DNA from: Elmis aenea
Taxonomy: Eukaryota > Arthropoda > Insecta > Coleoptera > Elmidae
Assembly: GCA_947652605.1 (NCBI GenBank)
Contig: OX393579.1
Coordinates: 38,136,970 to 38,200,969 of the forward strand
DNA: 64,000 nt
Direction: 5' to 3'
Made by a program: the position numbers and the translations under genes. Positions 46,253 through 57,720 of the stretch are shown in pieces. Under the pieces are notes generated by a model. The model did not search any database. It was not told the origin of the DNA and saw only the letters and a list, made by a program, of their open reading frames with translations. The stretch's first letter is position 1. Every line of letters begins with the position of its first letter.

Positions 46253-48208
46253 ATTACTTTTATACTACTTTCTTCAAACAAGTAAGTTTTTGTTTGAAGT
46301 CTATAAGAGCATGCCGATTAAAACATTTTAAAATAGGTACAAAAGCTATAAAATTTAGTGATCTGTCTATGTTTATATGCAACATTAAAATAATAAGAGG
46401 TAAAGCTGAATTAAAAATTGTATTTAATGCATAAGTATTTAATGTACCTAAGCAAGTATTTTAGAATATTTTGTAAAATACTTTTTGCAAGAATAACTAC
46501 GTAGTAATCAAAGTACTGTTTCTGAATTTTACATAATGGAATTTCTGTGTATATCAAGAATCTTCACAAAACTTTCAACTGGATATGAAATTATTTTTAA
46601 AAGTTCGCATTCGATCAAAGATACAATTATCATAGAGAAATGTAAATGATCGAGAAAATTATAAAAAGCCAAACGCAATTTAAATAAAATAACAGAGCCA
46701 GCAAATTAATTTTCCACAACAAATGTTTTAGGATAAATTTATACGATGAATTGTAAACATTTCATTTTAAAATGAGTACATTTTCGACTCCCATCTCTTT
46801 TATCCTACTGATTAAAATATATACAATTAAAATTAATTTTTGTAATCTACATGATATTTGCATTGGCAGAGGATAATAAAAATAAGATTTGAGAAAAAAG
46901 AAATGTATCATACTAAAAAATATATTAAGTTATGTGGCTTAAAACAAATATGGTATTGTTTAAATGTTAATATTAAAAAAAAAATCATTTCTGTCTTAAT
47001 CTACTTTCTTGAAAATAGCTAGTAACTAAGTTTTAAATAGAAATGTTTCTCGTAAATTAAGCAAGACACCCACTGAGGCCGAGATTAAAATTTTCGCTTG
47101 GTATATATCGAGGCAAATAAATTAACAAGTAATATTAACTCAACCACTGTTTATAGTAACAGAAGACTCAGGAAGGGAGAATGTGAACAAATTAAACTTA
47201 CGTACATATGGTATTAACTGTTGAACATGCTGTTCTACTTCATTAAATATTACAGAAGTAAAATAATTCGCTAATTATGTCTTAGGTTGTTTTAAGAACT
47301 GTTTGTCAAAGTTAATTTCATTTAAAGAGTGTTTAAAACTGCTTTATGTTTATTTTGGCATTACTAGATGTGTTTGAAAATTAACAAGCTTTATTTTGCT
47401 AGTGAGTAAGTGCATACCTAAAGTTAAAATACACTACACGTGTAATACGGTACCACTTGAAGAGTGTTTGCAATTTAATTTATTGGTTAAAGTGAAGACT
47501 GAAGCCTGAATTATTACTTTATGTTGTTACGGTTCAAATAACTTTTAATGTACCCAACACAACTGTGCGGTTAATTTGATTTATTGCTAGTATTTGGTCT
47601 ACAAAATATTGTTAAATATTCGTTACTTATTGCGAAAATGTTGTTAATAAATATTTTAATTTTTATTTCAAAGTTAACGGACTTTAAATTTTTGGCTACA
47701 AGTATAACACATGTTAAATAGGATATTAATTTTGATGTTTGGTCTTTAAATGATCATGAGTCATAATACACAGCTGACTTCTACATTTAGGACATCACAT
47801 AAATTAAAATAAGACAAAAATCGAATTGATGGTAGCTATAATAAATGTCGATGGTTACAGGTAGATGGCGTCAACTATATTTGATTCAAAAAACGATCAA
47901 CCATCAGCGAATAATTGTGATAGAAGTCTACATAACATGTTTTTCATAAATGTCACCCCAGCCCCCCCAGCGTGTATTTTAATCAATATACTACAAAATG
48001 TGTCTTACATTCTCGTTTTCGCAATTTACTGAAGCGATCACTTTTTAATGGCACTATATAATTATCTTTTGCGCATTTTAAAAGCAAATTTTCCGATTCA
48101 GTAAATACTATATTTATATCGGTTGTATTACAAATGTTTACAGAATAAATAACATTGTGGAAATTGTATGCAGACAATTACTGCATACCTACCGTATACT
48201 TCCTTCAC
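46253..48208. other. AT-rich non-coding stretch
   Basis: No gene, RNA or repeat structure recognised. A C-rich run CCCCAGCCCCCCCAGCG-like patch near 47,957 is isolated. Confidence 0.4.
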
Positions 48209-48209
48209 T

Positions 48210-48421
48210 GTACAGGGTGGTCAATATTCGTAGTATTTGTAGGGTATCTCGTTAACTATAATAGTTATTTATGTATCAAGACCAAAAAGTGTAACGTTTT
48301 GGCCGAGGTGCATATTACATTTTTTGTGCGATAGAATTAAAAACAATTTAAATTTTTAGTATTTTTTAAAATTATAGGTTAGAAACTACGTGACATTCTG
48401 TCACTGATAGATGACGGCGTA
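48210..48421. mobile_element. TACAGGGTGGTCAATATTCG half-element
   Basis: It starts TACAGGGTGGTCAATATTCG next to TA and continues in the style of fold-back arms (GGGTATCTCGTTAACTATAA). It runs up to the GC-rich palindrome at 48,422. No opposite end was found. Confidence 0.4.
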
Positions 48422-48547
48422 TGTACTGCATTACCGGCCCTCTCCTTAGCAACGGCCGTAAAAGTTACTTTTTCGGCCGTTGCTAAGGGTAACGGCCTGA
48501 AAAGAAACTTTTACGGCCGTTGCTAAGGATAGGGCCGGTAATGCAGT
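48422..48547. repeat. GC-rich palindrome of about 125 bp
   Basis: The left arm has GTACTGCATTACCGGCCCTC followed by TCCTTAGCAACGGCCGTAAA. The right arm is its near-perfect inverse and ends GGCCGGTAATGCAGTAC. The spacer holds a third copy of CGGCCGTTGCTAAGG. Arms are about 48 bp with few mismatches. GC content far exceeds the surroundings. It could form a stable hairpin or cruciform. No coding potential. Confidence 0.9.
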
Positions 48548-49471
48548 ACTTTATGGTTGCTAACGCGTCCGTCAAACAGCTGTGTCTAGTACGATCGCAC
48601 CAAAAAGTTATTAAAGTAAATCTGATTTAAAACTTCAGTATTTTTTTGGATCCCATTGCAAACTATGACCATGAAATTTTTAAAAAAGTAACAATGTCTG
48701 CGCTACTTTATATACCATATTTGTAAAAGAAATTATTGTGAAAGTAAATCGTGTTTCAATAAAATCATGTTCTACAAAAGTTCTTTACAAAAAAATATTA
48801 AGTTTGTTTTATGTTTCAGAAATAAGGATAATTACAAAAAATCGGAATCAATTATAAAGTTATACATGAAGACAACCATCGTTGGATTTGATATTGTTTC
48901 CACAAATTTAATAACACTGATTTTTATTAATGTTGAGGAATAAGTAGCTTTTGTTTTGTTTATAACAAAAAACCACATTACCGTTCGTAGCCAACTTTTC
49001 AAAAAATTAGTTTAGTCACAGGAATATTTATCAATTTTATACATAGTTTAAGTTATAGTATAAGTGATATTTCGTTGAAAACAAAAAAAACAATTGCTAT
49101 AGGCTTAGGTGAGTATCTAATACAACGTCCATAAAAAAATTATAAGTCGACTATATTATCTTATAGCGTATATTATATAAAAGTGTGCCATGGAAAAACT
49201 GACTCTTCCAGTTTACGCCCAAAAATTTATTTATAAAACTACTAAATAATATAAATTATAAAATTCAAAATTGCAGTTTTATTGTTTGTCCATGCATTGT
49301 CCAAAACATATGAATATTGCTACAGATGAAGCTCCATCAGGTAAGGTTCTGTTTATTTAAGCTAATGTCAATATGTTTTATTAAACAACATCCCCATACT
49401 GGCCGGAATTAAGTTGTACACCCTGCACACTGGGAAACCGGGGAAAGAAAATATAAGCAAAACCTCACAGT
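48548..49471. other. AT-rich non-coding stretch with a solitary terminus
   Basis: At about 49,400-49,425 GGAATTAAGTTGTACACCCTG resembles the single end near 32,310. No other feature. Confidence 0.4.
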
Positions 49472-50514
49472 AAGGGTGGGCGATATAGAAATTTCGATAT
49501 CGAATATCGATATCGAAATTATATCGAATAACGAAATATCGATCTATCGATATATCGCGTTGTCGCCGCGTAAACGTCAAAACGAATTACACCCGTCAAT
49601 TCTATCCAATATGAACTTGAACATAAACAAACCATGGTAACCAGTAACCATCAAAATGAACCGTTTTATATTGGAATATTAAAATTTAATGGTGCATGTT
49701 TACTTATTTTATTTGTTACTCAACAACTAGGTTTTACGAGAAAAACTAAAGAATAAAAAAGTTTCTAAATAAACTAAGCTTTAAAAAAAAATTGCAAAAT
49801 TTTAACGCACCAAAAAGTTCTGATAAAAAAAAACAGGGGTCGCACTTTTCAGCCCCTGTGAAGGTGAGAGATGATTAAAGATATTACTATGGCAAACGTA
49901 TTAATAAGTATAAAACATTTACCAAATATCATTCTCCTACATTTATCCAAATTTGAGAAATAATATAAAAACCCAATTTTACCGCTGCCCTTGAGGGGAG
50001 TGAAACTCCGAGTGTGGACGTCTAAGGAAAAAATTTTATATGAAAGACCTACTTAATTTCCGATATGGAATCACCTCCCAAATTTTTTCGCAATATTTAA
50101 GAAACACCCTGTATATAAATATGTATATTCATCAATCTGATAACATGGTGTTGTCAATAATAATGATGTGTCTTATTCTTATTCCAATGAAATTTTATAA
50201 ATTTTATGCAAATGGGACCACGTAATTTTAATTGTAATGAAGTAGATTGTACATTGCTTTTTGTATTAATTTTCTTGTTTTCGGTGTACCTGTAAAATTG
50301 CATTTTAAAGCGAAATAAATATGCCTATGTTTTGTCATATGACCCTTAAATATCTTTTCATTAATTTACGAGTACCTACCTATATTGGTTTAAATGCTGT
50401 CATTACTGATTTACTGGGTTCTAATACACCAATATATCGATATATCGATATAACGATATATCAGATATCCATATATCGATATTTCGATACTTATCAATAT
50501 ATCGCCCACCCCTG
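49472..50514. mobile_element. GGGTGGGCGATATA-ended element with CGATAT arrays, probably hAT-like
   Basis: The left end AAGGGTGGGCGATATA and right end TATATCGCCCACCCCTG are inverted. Both are followed inward by dense ATCGATAT/TCGATATTTCG units (49,480-49,555 and 50,430-50,500). The interior contains a half copy of the fold-back family at 30,015-31,069 plus roughly 300 bp of unassigned DNA. No clear 8-bp duplication is found. The CAGGGGTGGGC-type end is common in hAT elements (general knowledge). Confidence 0.65.
49556..50109. mobile_element. half copy of the TACAGGGTGTTTCTTAAATA fold-back family
   Basis: It starts at the family's centre (GTTGTCGCCGC, as around 30,540) and runs out through one arm (AAACAAACCATGG, CAGGGGTCGCACTTTTCAGC, ATTACTATGG, AAAACATTTACCAAATATCA) to the terminus TTTAAGAAACACCCTGTA. 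It matches the right half of 30,015-31,069. The other half is absent and is replaced by the CGATAT array. Confidence 0.88.
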
Positions 50515-51259
50515 GCCTAACTACAATTTTTGGCTGATCAATTTTAGTCTAAAGTAGAAGAGGTGTATCTCATATTATCGTGGTGTGCTCTGACGATGTT
50601 ACCACTATACAAATCAAAAAGTGTAAAACTAAAGTATTTAATAAAATTTCTTACTAGATGTTTTGGTTTTTAAAAATATTTTACAAGTTCAAACATCGCT
50701 CGTTCAATTGTTACGACCCCATTGCTTGGAGCATTACGGTCCAAAACTCTTTTAACTGAATTGCCATTGTAATTGCATCCACGTGCTCTAACGCAACCAC
50801 TCGTATTGGACGCACTTCAGATTAGTTATCCGTCACTGTCGCGGTGACAGAAGGCATATGGCGCAGCGTAAAGTGTATAAATAGGGCCTCCAAAACTAAA
50901 TTTAACGTTTTAAAAGAAAAAAACTCGTAAGGCTTAATTCAGGAAGTGTCCAACAGTTCGTGAATGCTAAGTAATTGCATCAATACATCCACTTCCGACG
51001 ATACTATTTAGGTTTATAAAAGCACCTGCCGAAAAAAACGTAAAGATCGAATTACTTCAGGCGTTTTTCAATGCAATGGTGATGCTCAAAAGGTTTGGAC
51101 TGAAAAGCATTAAAAAAACACACACGAGGTGCGATTTTAAACATCCAAACCGATTAAAAATAACGGCTCGGATATTTGATTGATTCACTTAATGAAATAA
51201 ATAAATACTAAATAAACAACGCGTTAATATTTCAAGACCTTAATAAAAATAGTGTAAGG
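50515..51259. other. non-coding stretch with a TATA-box-like site
   Basis: TATAAATAGGG at 50,876-50,886 is a good match to a TATA box, preceded by GC-richer sequence with an inverted pair GTCACTGTCGCGGTGACAG. No ORF or exon is recognised downstream on the + strand before the hAT-like element at 51,260, so promoter function is doubtful. Confidence 0.3.
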
Positions 51260-51519
51260 CAGCGGTTCCCAAACTTTTGTCGCGGAACCATTACAAGATT
51301 TCGAAAATTGCGGTACCCCAACATTACTTATATTTTACGGACCCCCAATTTTAATAAGACATTAAATAAATATGCATATCGCGTAAACTTTATTTTAGAG
51401 AAGTGATTCAAATGTTGTAAAAATAAGCAAAGCTCAAAGCAACACCAACAAACACGCGGAACCCCTGAATTTTTTCTTGGAACCCCAGAGTTCCGCTGAA
51501 CCCATTTTGGGAAACATTG
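51260..51519. mobile_element. hAT-like MITE (CAGCGGTTCCCAAA ends)
   Basis: The left end CAGCGGTTCCCAAA and right end TTTTGGGAAACATTG are inverted copies. It is about 260 bp with GGAACC/GGTTCC-rich ends. The expected 8-bp duplication is not clear (GTGTAAGG left, GTCTAGTC right). It abuts the next element's target duplication exactly. Confidence 0.65.
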
Positions 51520-51527
51520 GTCTAGTC

Positions 51528-51696
51528 CAGTGTTTCTCAAAGTGTGGTCCGCGGACCCCTGGGGGGTCCCTGAATCCTTTTAAAGGGGTCACCCAAGCTT
51601 ATTTTATTGCCAGGCTAAGAAAACAATTTATTGGGGTCTTCTGTAAGCTTTTAAATTTGAAAGGGGTCCTCAGAGTAAACAGTTTAAGAAACACTA
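51528..51696. mobile_element. 169-bp hAT-type MITE (CAGTGTTTCTCAAAGTGTGG ends)
   Basis: The ends are CAGTGTTTCT and AGAAACACTA, with perfect 8-bp flanks GTCTAGTC (51,520-51,527 and 51,697-51,704). The left part carries GTCCGCGGACCCC and GGGGGTCC runs typical of a widespread class of hAT MITEs (recalled, not searched). No coding capacity. The 76- and 70-codon ORFs over it are not genes. Confidence 0.9.
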
Positions 51697-51704
51697 GTCT
51701 AGTC

Positions 51705-54607
51705 TAATAAATAGAAGCGAAAATTCATTTCATTAGATCCCGCTTCATAAAAATTCACATATTAAAGAAAAACTACTAGAAGAGATACAGAACGAAACAA
51801 AACTTTAAAAGAGAAGAGCGTCTAAAATAGTGTTAAAAATAAGGATATTAATAAAAATTACTTATTCATTCGTACATAAACACCGATAAGCATTTATTAA
51901 ACAACGATAAAAATATTTAGTTGGGACAAACATGAACAAACTTAACCAAAAATATTAGATTATTTTTTAGTTATTTTAATTTGTGGCTTCCTCGTTTCTG
52001 TTTTTAAATTATTACAAATTCATACTGCCTACTTAGGGTTAATCTAAATTATTTGGAAACTAATATGCTAATTTCAAACAGGATGTATGTAATATCAGTT
52101 GATATTACACACTATCAACAGATATTTTAGTTACAAGCTATCAAACACACCACATTCAAACAGGAAAGCTACAAAATACTACTTTGCAAAACAGCATTAC
52201 GTGTTATTTATTTACTGTTGTTAATTTCGTATGTTACAAACGCGAACAATTTTATTTTACCTGCGTATTTCCGCTATCACGCAACTTCCTATCACTTAGT
52301 ACCCTAGCGACATTTATTTTTGTTGGTCTGTGAAATATAATACGACAAATTGTATACATTCATGTTCGAGCCATGTTAGTTTTATGCGATGCAAGCAAAA
52401 ATGCGTGGTGGTAATGACTTCGTTGCAGTACTATCTCTTCTTACAGAAGCGTCTGCGGACGGGTTTAAGCACAAAATTCGATATTTGAAGTTACTTTAGC
52501 AATTATAAATTATGCAGATTACTGCCGACTACGAGTGAACTCTAATTATAGCCCCATAAATGACGGGCGGGATTAATGTAAGAAGCTTGCGCGTTATTTG
52601 TTAGTAGGAATGCGTTTTAAATATGCACTTGCGTATTCAGCGCAAACATAATGAAAAAATGTAATTTTCTTCGTGTGTTCGAATATAAAAACGGATATTT
52701 GTTGGCACCTACTTATTATTTACCGAGAGCTGCTCAAGGTAGGCCTAAATTTAAGCAAATTGTTTTAGATCCCATCAAGATAATATCGAAAAAACAATTT
52801 GTTAACATATCTAACACGAACATCTTTAATTTATCAAACATTTTCCAATTCGTCCAGTTAACGACCGCAATTTTTAATAACTTCATATGCTTCTACATTT
52901 TCATTGCTTTGATAAAATGTGCTTAAACTGATTAAACGAGTTGAGTCGTATAATTGAACACAAAATGGCGATGCAATTGCAAACAGATGACGATAAAGAC
53001 TATGACGACTTCATAATTAAGTGTTATGAATCACTGTCATTAGCACCTCTATAAACGCCAAACGCCTACTTGATAAATAATAATAACGGGTAAATTTACT
53101 TTTGGCACCGAGTAATGCATAATAATATAGCGTTACGTTAACAACATAAGACCACTTTAAACACATTACTTGAATAGACAGAGGCGGACTTGATGATTTA
53201 GGGCCCCCAGGACAACAATAATTATGATGTTTATGTAAGTAAACAATACTTAATTAAATACTAAAAAGTTCAAAACTACATTCGAAGTAGGGTATCAAGG
53301 TGACAACCAAATTACTTATTTGTCTTGTTCCATTGTAGTATAAGGGAAATTTTTAAAAAAAATTCTTAGTTACAAAAATCTAATCAGAAATAACGCAAAC
53401 TTCATGATTTGGAAATAGCGCTCTGTATGAGATCAATAATCTACCACGTTACATGAGTAACTGTTTTATTATAAGAGTTAGATGATCGTTTAAAATAGCA
53501 GATTTGGATAGAGTTATCAAAGGACGTATCAAAAATTAACCGGTGTTGCCAACTTACTGAAAAAAGCAATAATAAAAAAAAATGCTTTTCCAACTATCGC
53601 AGGTAAAAAAAAAGTTGCAAATTTGTGACTTTCAGACAATTTAACGTAGATTGTCATTGTGGTTCTTTAAGTTGAGTGGCAATAGAGATACAGAACAAAC
53701 TTACACTTTTTTAAATAGCTGCAGTTTCACAGGAAAAATTATTTATTTAATCCGATTTCAATGATATAATTTTTTTTACATATAATTTTTTTTTTAAATA
53801 GAAAATGTTTCAAAAAAGTTGTTAAGGTTTTTATAAATGTTTGTTTGGGATTACTTCATAATGAAAAAATGTTGTGTTTCTTAACTTGCCATAAATTTTT
53901 GATAAAAACAGAGTAGTTACTTAATATGTATTACCGTCAAACACAGCAACATAATAAGTACCTAAGTAGTTTTCTCTTTATTAAAAAAGCCATAATTTAA
54001 TATATCTGCATATACCAATAAAAAAGGTTTGCACGCAATTTGGTAAATAAATGCAATCATGATTTCTTTATTAAATTATTAATTGTAAGATTGTAAGTAT
54101 ATTTTAGATTGACACAATTTTCTATTTTTATTAAAAACTGTTAACACTACATAAAACAACCTACCTATACGCCAATAAAATTATAAAAATTGAATCGTTT
54201 TTTAACGCTTCAGCTAACTATGATTGTCTTTAAAAAATTAAATTTTGATCTGTATTTTGGTAACTGCTCAAATTCAAAAATATTTGCATTCAATCCAGAG
54301 TATCCCTAAAATCACTCATTTGCCTCATTTTTTGTATGACTTATTTTTGAAAAAATTGTGACCCTGTTTATACATGAACAGGTCGAATATTCTAAGTCAT
54401 AAAAATGCATTGAAAAACGAAAGGTTTAAATCATTTTCGTTTACGACAAAAAATGCAATTTTAAGTAAGTGCAAACAAAGCATTACCAGGTTTGGTTCAA
54501 ATACTATTACAAAATTTAGAAAACTTTATTCTTGGAAAATAATAGTATCAATATCGGAAATCGATTTTTTTGGTTGTCACGCGCTATCTGAAGCCGAGAT
54601 CGTACAA
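51705..54607. other. non-coding stretch
   Basis: No gene recognised. A hAT-like left end CAGAGGCGGACTTGATGATT with GGGCCCCCAGG lies near 53,179 and resembles the one at about 41,325. The 91-codon (52,651-52,926) and 107-codon (54,374-54,697) ORFs have no recognised domain, and the latter runs into a MITE. The block at 52,230-52,640 is listed separately. Confidence 0.4.
52230..52640. promoter_or_regulatory. candidate conserved non-coding block
   Basis: Non-repetitive, relatively GC-rich DNA holding CCCCATAAATGACGGGCGG (a caudal- or posterior-Hox-type ATAAA site), GGATTAATG and CTAATTATAGCC. No ORF of note. Regulatory role is inferred. Confidence 0.22.
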
Positions 54608-54876
54608 CAATGGTTTCCACCTTTTCGTACCTCCACTCCCCTTCTTCATAAAAAGAATTGCGCCCCCCTCACTTTTCGTAACAGTCTAATTTCATAAATA
54701 CTGTTTAGATATAATAATTATTTAATGGGCTACAAACAATATATTATATTCTGTATAAATAAAGTTCTTTTTGTTTATTTGTATTCAAAAATGATCTTTT
54801 GGTAACAGCTACGCGCCTACCTTGCAATAGTCTCACGCCCCCTAGCGGGGTGCGCCCCATATGTTGGAAACCACTG
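54608..54876. mobile_element. 269-bp hAT-type MITE (CARTGGTTTCCA ends)
   Basis: The ends are CAATGGTTTCCACC and the inverse of CAGTGGTTTCCAACA. Flanks are TCGTACAA (54,600-54,607) and TTGTACAA (54,877-54,884), seven of eight identical. C-rich runs (GCGCCCCCC, CGCCCCCTAGCGGGG) sit near the ends. No transposase. Confidence 0.85.
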
Positions 54877-56329
54877 TTGTACAAGATAAATAAAATTATA
54901 AATGACGAACAAACTATTGTAAGGTGGCGTAACAAATACAAAAAAAAAGTTTAAAATCAAATAAAAACGCTGCCAATCAGGTTACACCGTTAGTTTTGCC
55001 ATTAAATCTCCCAGTAACATAGTTTGAAGGAATTTTTCATTCGGCGAATTCAATTTCTTTTAAATTACCGATGTTACACAAAAAATCGTCAACCAACCAA
55101 TAATTTTGGCAAACTGTTCCTGACCGTTGCCTCCGTATAAATAAATTTGTCAAAGAACTTAAAAGCGTACCCACTCAAACAAAATTACATCCTTCTATTC
55201 GGATATAAATTATGTTAGAGCCCAAGAACTGGTGCTACCCATACAAATCACGTTTTAGAAAGAAAGACAGTAACCTCAGACTTTACTTTTACTATTCTAA
55301 TGCTTAGTTTTTATTATGACGCTACAGTGAGCAAACAAATAAAATACTTTTATCTGTACCATCGAGTACTTTTTGATAATAAGATTTAATTTACTAATGC
55401 TACTAAGCTACTATTTTAATTTCACTTAAATAAAGCTTCTTTAGTATTTCTTCGAGTTCTAATGCGTAGAAAAGTTAACACATTTCCTGTTATTACAAAT
55501 CAAACTATGTTAAATAAACAATTCGTTTGTATCCAATAAACACGTGCTAACATAGAAACGAAAGCTAATTTAAGAGACATCTAACGGTGGATACGTTTGT
55601 TAAGAAAAGTGTTTACCAAACTGCCTATTTTATTTTGGTACTCAATTAGTAGCTACACTCAACTCAGCGAAGTTTAAATGGTTGCCGATAGTTAAGACTA
55701 CAAACCCTTTGAAGGAGAGAGTGCCGGGTAATTTATTACGGAAAATAATTATTACAAACACCCCGAAATAGAATTGTGATTAACTTAAAAGAAACACATT
55801 ATAGTTAATTTGCAATATTGTATGAAATTTGTCCTACAAATTTATTTTTTAAATTTAAATAATAATAAATTAATAAATATAATGCAAAAACGATAATCAA
55901 ATGAACAAAACAACATTTAGTTAACTGTATAAAACATTGTTGAAGAAAAATTTCATTAACTCCACAAAAAACACGAAAATGTATAAAAATTAATAAAAAC
56001 GTGATAAATAAAAGTTAAAAGGTTTGCTGTTGCTAAGCAACACAAAATGCCGTCGGCTGCATCGGCTGCCTATAGCAAACGACAATACATTTAATTTTAA
56101 TTATTTTGCTTCAATAGAAATCCAGTGAAATTTATGCATTTAAAGCAACCTGGTAAATTTACACTAACAACCAACTTATTGTTATTACATCTTAAGTAAT
56201 ATGGCTACCAAGTGCTAATAAATAAACAATATTTTTAGTTTTGTAGCACTATTTTGTAGTTTCGTTCAAAAATGACATTCAAATCATTAAAAAGTTTGCG
56301 ATAATTTTGTTTTAAAATTCCTCTTTGGT

Positions 56330-56830
56330 GTTGCTTTGAGGTTGACAGGTCTTTGCCTACGGCGTCGGGCTGTTACCAAGCAACACGTTCTCGTGGTACC
56401 AGACAAAGTAATTGCAAAATTATCAATGCCCTTGAATCATTATAAGCAAAATTTCTTTGCAAAAGCAATTACTTATTGACATATTAAATTAAACTACAAA
56501 ATCATGCTATCAAAGCGACAATCTGTTTATTTATCACTATATAAAAACCACATGACATAAATGACAATTACACTAGATGTGTTATTAGTGCATTTTTGAA
56601 TTTTTTTCGTTTATCACGTGATTTCAAATGCCAAATCGATGAATTTCTATTAAAGCAAAAATATTCGTCAAATAATCTTTGTGCATCGATAAACTCTTAA
56701 AATCTTATTTTAGAACACTTGAAATTGTTGCCACGGATTAGGGATGTTACCAAGCAACACGTTCTTGATAAAAGAAGACAAAATCATAGCGAATTTATCA
56801 ATGGTCTTACGATCGATAAAAAAAGGGGTT
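56330..56830. repeat. diverged direct repeat around ACCAAGCAACACGTTCT
   Basis: The two copies begin near GTTACCAAGCAACACGTTCT (56,370) and GTTACCAAGCAACACGTTCT (56,746). Each is followed by GACAAA, a stretch with ATTATCAATG or TTTATCAATG, and CTT. Similarity outside these words is weak. Confidence 0.5.
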
Positions 56831-56989
56831 ACACTGCAATATTTTAACCAGCATGTTCCAAGCAAAAACTACCAAGTAGGCAAGACTATACCTATCTACT
56901 GTATATATACATACATATAGGAAGAGATGGACAAGCTATACAGTAAAAGCTATTTTAACAAGTCAGTTAAGGTATAGAGGGGTAGCTGG

Positions 56990-57720
56990 ACGTTCAAGTT
57001 TTGACACGAATCGGCTAATGGGATACTTAAAAAATTCAATGCAACGTGTCTCGCAGGGTAAAAAAGTACGTACGGAAATTAGTCTGGAGGTATCCTTTTG
57101 TATTTGTGCAAAATTAAATGCCGTGATAATTTTACCCAAATTGTGGTTATAACCGAAAGCAAACTATTTAATTTACATTCAACTATTTATTTTTATTGCA
57201 TTGATTTAGCCTCTATACCCAAGAATATAAGCCGAAAGGCATGAATAGGAAATTGGATGTAACATATAACCAATTTTCATCGGATAAAACGCGTCGCAGT
57301 TCCCCAGGATTTTACCTCAGGTACCAGCGAAGCGGCTTTACTACAAATGACGGATTAACATCTCCTTGAAAGCAAAAACGCATTGAGTTGCAGTCCCACG
57401 TAATCCAATGAGAATCCTTAAAAAAGCTGATCTTCGACGGTAATAACATTACAGTTTTAAAAGAGGCCAAAATCCGTGACCCTCGTATAAGTCGAATTGG
57501 TTTAGGGAGAGTAAATTTGGATGTCGACCCTTATTGACAATTCTGTAATGAGGTGCTAATTGGGTACAATTAGTAACCGTCTACGACACTGAATTTCCAC
57601 AAGCAATCGTACGAATTACTGACTGCAACAAACAGCCTTTCTCTAAAGTAAATTCCGTTTAGTATAACGGCACTTGCTTTGTAGGAAATTTGAATATAAT
57701 TTTTATCGACCACGAACAAC
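56990..57720. promoter_or_regulatory. candidate conserved non-coding block
   Basis: Non-repetitive DNA of mixed composition with sites such as CCCTTATTGACAATTC, GTAATGAGGTGCTAATTG and GTACAATTAG. No ORF above 60 codons is present across roughly 700 bp. Regulatory role is inferred only. Confidence 0.2.

Noticed and set aside
50876..50886. TATA box TATAAATAGGG as a gene promoter
   Set aside because: No exon or ORF follows, and such a match is expected occasionally in AT-rich DNA.
54374..54697. 107-codon forward ORF
   Set aside because: Its last third lies inside a hAT-type MITE, and the rest has no recognisable similarity.
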